Source: Sunxiuqinia sp963677175
GTDB lineage: Bacteria > Bacteroidota > Bacteroidia > Bacteroidales > Prolixibacteraceae
DNA length: 64,000 bases
Direction of reading: 5' to 3'
Assembly (NCBI GenBank): GCA_963677175.2
Contig: CAXXES010000007.1
Location: forward strand, 806,001-870,000
How positions within the stretch are numbered: the first letter of the stretch is position 1; each line of letters opens with the position of its first letter. The notes below the pieces were generated by a model, which was not told where the DNA came from, did not search any database, and saw nothing but the letters and a program-made list of their open reading frames with translations. The position numbers and the translations under genes are program-made. Below are positions 60,251-64,000 of the stretch, one piece after another.

Positions 60251-62458
60251 TTACCATTTTATATCAACTTTGATCCCGTCGGGATCATTTTCAAATCCTA
60301 ACAAACCCGTTTTACTTTCCTCATTCCACTCCCACGTGATATCGTTCAACTCTTTTCCTTCATGATCGAACACCAGGCATTGCTGTGGTGTTCCTGGCAA
60401 AAGAATACGCATCACATTGGTTGTATTTAAAGGGCTTTTTGTGATAAAAGAATAACTTCTTTTAGTTACCACTTCGTCGTAAACACGGGATGCGGCGGCC
60501 AAAACCTGAGGCTTATCCTGCTGTTCGATCCTATCCACATTTAGAAGGTAAGCCTGCTCTCCGGGTGAAACTGCCTTTTCACTGAGAACGGGCAATTTAG
60601 GATCGAATAAATCAATTAGTCGACCTCTCTGCACAAACGGTTCATCACTTACGCTTTCGTCTAAGACCGAAATTAAATCGTAAGCTCCACGCTCCAGATA
60701 GAAATTATTTTTAAAGACCAATTCTCCGGCTTTAGCCGTCTCTTCGTAAAGTCGCTTGACAATACCGACAAACTTTTCATCACTGTCAGTTTCCAAAACA
60801 AACTCTTTAGGATCTTCCCGAATAATATAGACTGTGCCTTCTCCGTATTTGTATTCACCACTTTCACCTGAAGACTTGATATTCAACATCTCAAATAGAT
60901 GCTCAGAAGCAGCTTTGTATTGATTTTCTCCGGTGTTCCACCACTCCTGAACTGACTGGAACGGATCGATGTCGCGTCCGGCATAAACAAGGACACCTCC
61001 ACCCTTCACCCAGTTCGCAATATACTCATGCCCTTTCGGATCTGCCGGCTTCATATTGGAGTACGACATAATTAAAACCTTGGTGTCCTTCCAGGTTTCC
61101 GGATAAGAGACATTCTCCAAATGCATTGTTTTAACAGGAACACCACGCTTCAAGAAGGGTAAAGTCTGACCATAGAAATTTGAAAAACTGGGATCTTCAT
61201 ATCCTTGATGCGTCGGCAAACGCTGGAACATTAATGAATTCGCCATTAACACACTGATTCCTTCCGATCCAGACAATTTGTTATCAGACAACGGCATGCT
61301 ATTTAGCGAGTTGATCATCACCTGCATCTGGGTAGAATAAAAACGGGGAATTTGCTCCTTCTTATCACTATCCGCACTTGTTTTGTAGAGTCCTTCATAA
61401 ATTCTGTCCGGCCATGGCATCACTTCATAGTCAGCAATGTTCGGATAAAGCAATTGGGCTGTAAAAGTTGCCTCGTAATTTTTTTTGTAATCGACCCAGT
61501 CTCTTGGCCAATCTTCAATGGGATCAGTCAAAAAAAACATTTTTCGGCCTGTCGGGGCCGTCATTGATTCCATTGAGCCATATTCAAGATAGGCTGTTTC
61601 AAAAACCCGTTCTTTCTGCTTTCCATCAAAATAATTAGGTGTTCGGGAGGTTCCTGTCCACACTTGTGCAATATACCCATCTACTGATGGCAAAGAGGCT
61701 AGACTGGCTTCAGGACTTACAATCTGCCATTGTGAGTAATTAACCAAAGAGTGGGTTGGCACATAACATCGCACGTCCATGCCCTTACTCTTTCCATATT
61801 CTTTTGCATAGGAAAAACACTCATCTAATGCCCGATAATATAGGTGATACTTTAATTTATTTGACAAGTAGGTATTCTCAGGGGACTCATGCTGTGGACG
61901 CCAATCAAACCCATAGTACTCTTTCCACTCTCTTTTAAATGCCTCACTATAGCCGGCGCGCGCCCAAAATTCTGGTTCTTCGAGGAAAATCGCATCGATA
62001 CCGGCATCAATAACCCGCTTTATTTGCGTCTCTTTGATATACTGAATAAAATTCTTTGATGGCACAATATAAGGTACCATTCGCCCATGCCAAATGGTAT
62101 CTCCTCGCTGCGTTACCTGGCCTTCATCCAAATGTGGCTCTCCATCCCATTTTCCGGTGAAATAGTCATGGTATTCACCCCAGGCAATACCCGTCATAAA
62201 GTGCGTGGTATATCCTTTGTCCCGCCAGCTTTGGACACGCTCTTCGAATGTCATCCCATTATTTCGGTGATGATCCCGAACACTGTACACAATGGCCACA
62301 TCAGCCCTAACATCAGTGACTGGCTTCCATGGGTTAGATGTCTGAAATGCTGTTTTTTCTCTACTTTCCGGAGCCATCTTTTTTGTTCTCTCAGGGGTCG
62401 AACAAGACACAAATAATAAAACGCCCAATGCAATTGATAGTATTGGCTTAATTTTCAT
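60251..62458 (-). CDS. Unknown lipoprotein with GH42-like layout (TIM barrel plus GATase-like domain)
   Basis: 735 residues. SPII signal GVLLFVSCSTPER (Cys19). About 50-420 looks like a TIM barrel: RVIDAGIDAIFLEEPEFWAR (possible acid Glu), DVRCYVPTHSLVNYSQWQIV and TAYLEYGSMESMTAPTGRK. About 430-560 resembles a glutamine-amidotransferase-like domain (KVLIMSYSNMKPADPKGHEY, ANWVKGGGVLVYAGRDIDPF), as in GH42 beta-galactosidases. A beta C-terminal domain ends the protein. I know no named family. The context suggests a new glycosidase of PUL 3 (inference). Confidence 0.65.
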   Translation of the reverse strand: MKIKPILSIALGVLLFVSCSTPERTKKMAPESREKTAFQTSNPWKPVTDVRADVAIVYSVRDHHRNNGMTFEERVQSWRDKGYTTHFMTGIAWGEYHDYFTGKWDGEPHLDEGQVTQRGDTIWHGRMVPYIVPSKNFIQYIKETQIKRVIDAGIDAIFLEEPEFWARAGYSEAFKREWKEYYGFDWRPQHESPENTYLSNKLKYHLYYRALDECFSYAKEYGKSKGMDVRCYVPTHSLVNYSQWQIVSPEASLASLPSVDGYIAQVWTGTSRTPNYFDGKQKERVFETAYLEYGSMESMTAPTGRKMFFLTDPIEDWPRDWVDYKKNYEATFTAQLLYPNIADYEVMPWPDRIYEGLYKTSADSDKKEQIPRFYSTQMQVMINSLNSMPLSDNKLSGSEGISVLMANSLMFQRLPTHQGYEDPSFSNFYGQTLPFLKRGVPVKTMHLENVSYPETWKDTKVLIMSYSNMKPADPKGHEYIANWVKGGGVLVYAGRDIDPFQSVQEWWNTGENQYKAASEHLFEMLNIKSSGESGEYKYGEGTVYIIREDPKEFVLETDSDEKFVGIVKRLYEETAKAGELVFKNNFYLERGAYDLISVLDESVSDEPFVQRGRLIDLFDPKLPVLSEKAVSPGEQAYLLNVDRIEQQDKPQVLAAASRVYDEVVTKRSYSFITKSPLNTTNVMRILLPGTPQQCLVFDHEGKELNDITWEWNEESKTGLLGFENDPDGIKVDIKW

Positions 62459-62539
62459 CGTTTATTGGTTTGTTAAAAGAAAGAAGCCATTCCGAACTTT
62501 AAAAAAGCCAAAATGACTTCATTTCAAAATTAATAATAA

Positions 62540-63346
62540 CTAATTGGGAATGTCGACTCTGATGGCTTCATTGTAGTTATGCCTTCTAATATTCTCAGTG
62601 GCATAGTTTATTCGGGCCGCTGCCCGGATAAAAACCGTTCTACCCGCAGGAATCTCTCCATTCGTACTAATTGTAACTGTTTGCCCCAGAAGATCATCAA
62701 ATGAATTACTACTGTAGTTTATTTCAGTTGTATACCTGTTATCCCAGTCTCGGTATCCAACATGTGGAACCTGGCTAACAAACAAGCGAAGGTCGGTCAC
62801 ATTTAGCATGTCATCACTATATCCACCCATAGGTTCAATTTTTGCTCTAAAATCAGCAGGACTAACTCCCCTTGTCACCCTAACACTGGCAGTTATTTTT
62901 CCATTGCTTACTGTAGGCTGGCCAACCCATTCCAATTTAAGGAAAGGCTGAACTTCAAACTCCACTTCAGTAACGCCCTCTATGTCAACATACTTCGACT
63001 CATCAACAATCGTATCACCCGAGCTATTGGTCCTCACCAATGGGATAAAAGCACCATCAATCCGGACATTATAATGGCCTTTGAAGACTTTTGTATTTTG
63101 GAAGATTCCTTCCTTCATACACCAAAAATCAAAGTTATCAGGAACTTCCGTTTCTGTCCAGCTAAGTTCACGAAGTCGAATCCGTGTTCCCTCACTGCCT
63201 TGGTCGGTCAAGACAAGTTCTCCGGTAGCAACATCTACTACGCTACCTTTTATAGTTTCCTCAGGCAAATCAAAGTTGTCAATTTCACATGAGCTGAAAG
63301 AAATTACAGCCAAGCAAAATAATACACTATAAAATATTTTTTTCAT
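62540..63346 (-). CDS. DUF3823-type lipoprotein (SusE/F-like position)
   Basis: 268 residues from the ATG at 63346; a GTG at 63418 overlaps susD and is less likely. SPII signal AVISFSSCEIDN (Cys20). The DUF3823 layout is seen: TIKGSVVDVATGELVLTDQG at the start (a carboxypeptidase-like repeat), KVFKGHYNVRIDGAFIPLV, VEFEVQPFLKLEWVGQPTVS and a C-terminal domain ending NYNEAIRVDIPN. It lies 22 bp after susD, so it should be an accessory surface binding protein of PUL 3. Confidence 0.85.
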   Translation of the reverse strand: MKKIFYSVLFCLAVISFSSCEIDNFDLPEETIKGSVVDVATGELVLTDQGSEGTRIRLRELSWTETEVPDNFDFWCMKEGIFQNTKVFKGHYNVRIDGAFIPLVRTNSSGDTIVDESKYVDIEGVTEVEFEVQPFLKLEWVGQPTVSNGKITASVRVTRGVSPADFRAKIEPMGGYSDDMLNVTDLRLFVSQVPHVGYRDWDNRYTTEINYSSNSFDDLLGQTVTISTNGEIPAGRTVFIRAAARINYATENIRRHNYNEAIRVDIPN

Positions 63347-63368
63347 CTCGTTCAATTTTAAGATTAGA

Positions 63369-64000
63369 TTAACGCCCTGGTTGCTGATCAATGACTGGGC
63401 TCTTAGATACCTCACCACCAGGAATTAAAAAATAATATTCCTGTTCTGATAAACGGAAGCGACGTCTGCCTTCATCCAATCCAGCATCGAAGAAATATTT
63501 TCCAGTTGTTGATGAATAAAATGGATACAACCCTTTGTAATAAGCTCCATCTGCTTGGGTATATCCATTCAACATGTCCGAATGTTGAGTTCTCCAACGT
63601 CTGATATCCCATAGCGTTTTGTGTTCAAACGCAAGTTCCTTTTTACGTTCTTTCCGGATAACTTCCAGATCAAGTTCTGTCATACTTGTCAACGGATCCG
63701 CCCCAGCTCTTTCACGAATTTCCTGAATTGCGTCAAAGGCAATCTGCTTGAAATCATCCCCTGCTGGAGCTGTTTCTCCGGCAAGCAATAATTCTTCGGC
63801 AGCCTCTGCAACATTTAAAAGAATTTCAGCATATCGCATCAGGATAAAGAGCTGTTCTGAACGGGCCTCCAACACTAAACTTTGAGGCATATTAGGATTC
63901 AACCATTTACGCACGACAAAACCAGTCATTGCTGCTGTACCGTCTGATGTAAACGGGCCACTTTTGCCACCGGCATTCATCATCGTGCCGCCAGGCAATT
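63369..64000 (-). CDS. SusD/RagB-family lipoprotein, C-terminal part, cut by the window edge (PUL 3)
   Basis: The reverse strand is open from the right edge to the stop at 63369, about 210 residues. It has the SusD C-terminal hallmarks LFILMRYAEILLNVAEAAEE, RKERKKELAFEHKTLWDIRR and a late EQEYYFLIPGGEVSKSPVID. The N-terminal part and the SusC should lie beyond the window. It is the first visible gene of PUL 3 and is followed by the DUF3823 gene after 22 bp. Confidence 0.92.
   Translation of the reverse strand, partial: LPGGTMMNAGGKSGPFTSDGTAAMTGFVVRKWLNPNMPQSLVLEARSEQLFILMRYAEILLNVAEAAEELLLAGETAPAGDDFKQIAFDAIQEIRERAGADPLTSMTELDLEVIRKERKKELAFEHKTLWDIRRWRTQHSDMLNGYTQADGAYYKGLYPFYSSTTGKYFFDAGLDEGRRRFRLSEQEYYFLIPGGEVSKSPVIDQQPGR

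Overview
The window is chromosomal DNA of a Bacteroidota bacterium. Three SusC/SusD-type polysaccharide utilization loci (PULs), two of them with ECF sigma/FecR regulators carrying STN-domain SusC proteins, -7 boxes of the TAnnTTTG type and many SPII lipoproteins with Cys near residue 20 all point there. [FeFe]-hydrogenase maturases, cytochrome bd and many plant and fungal glycan enzymes suggest a facultative or fermentative polysaccharide degrader, perhaps of the Marinilabiliales/Prolixibacteraceae type. The genus is inference; no rRNA is present.

Layout. 1-4.4 kb: a sodium/solute symporter cut by the window edge, a DapA-superfamily lyase, a divergent AraC regulator and an M81 (MlrC-like) lipoprotein. 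4.4-12.4 kb: GH51 arabinofuranosidase, biosynthetic arginine decarboxylase, a four-cysteine uracil-DNA glycosylase, cydAB and a half-length DUF1456 protein. 13-19.9 kb: PUL 1, an ECF sigma-FecR-SusC-SusD set without enzymes. 20-24.6 kb: hydG, an aspartate ammonia-lyase gene, a small Cys/Lys-rich exported peptide behind two Fur-family-like palindromes, and hydF. 24.7-29.3 kb: esterase, EEP-family phosphodiesterase, FAD oxidoreductase and GH20. 29.3-33.1 kb: L-rhamnose genes (AraC, rhaT, rhaM, rhaA). 33.2-35 kb: small lipoprotein, tRNA-Leu(CAG), LacI regulator. 35-41.2 kb: AT-rich accessory genes (short MutS-like ATPase, long RsgA, two unknowns, PPK2, RpiB-like, CsbD-like). 41.5-56 kb: an alpha-mannan PUL (GH125, GH92, GH76, two SusE-like proteins, SusD, SusC, FecR, ECF sigma). 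56-64 kb: PUL 3, with a propeller-like lipoprotein, Gfo/Idh/MocA oxidoreductase, DUF1080 protein, unknown TIM-barrel lipoprotein, DUF3823 lipoprotein and the C-terminal part of a SusD.

How the genes work together. The mannan PUL should cut surface alpha-1,6-mannan (GH76), import fragments through SusC/D and trim them with GH92 and GH125. The GH92 has Gln in place of the usual catalytic acid, which fits mannosyl-phosphate bonds in yeast mannan. In PUL 3 the oxidoreductase plus DUF1080 pair suggests a 3-keto-sugar route of glycoside cleavage.

Most interesting non-coding signals: (i) both sigma/FecR PULs carry, between fecR and susC, a plus-strand intrinsic terminator whose stem is perfect only with G-U pairs on the plus strand, and a TAAnTTTG box over the susC start codon, predicting two antisense RNAs of about 65-70 nt; (ii) three short tandem arrays of unrelated sequence but the same 21-22 bp period (8704-8813, 35127-35214, 55208-55312); (iii) paired conserved elements upstream of mutS-like/rsgA and of ppk2/rpiB-like; (iv) two degenerate coding remnants flanking the mannan PUL.
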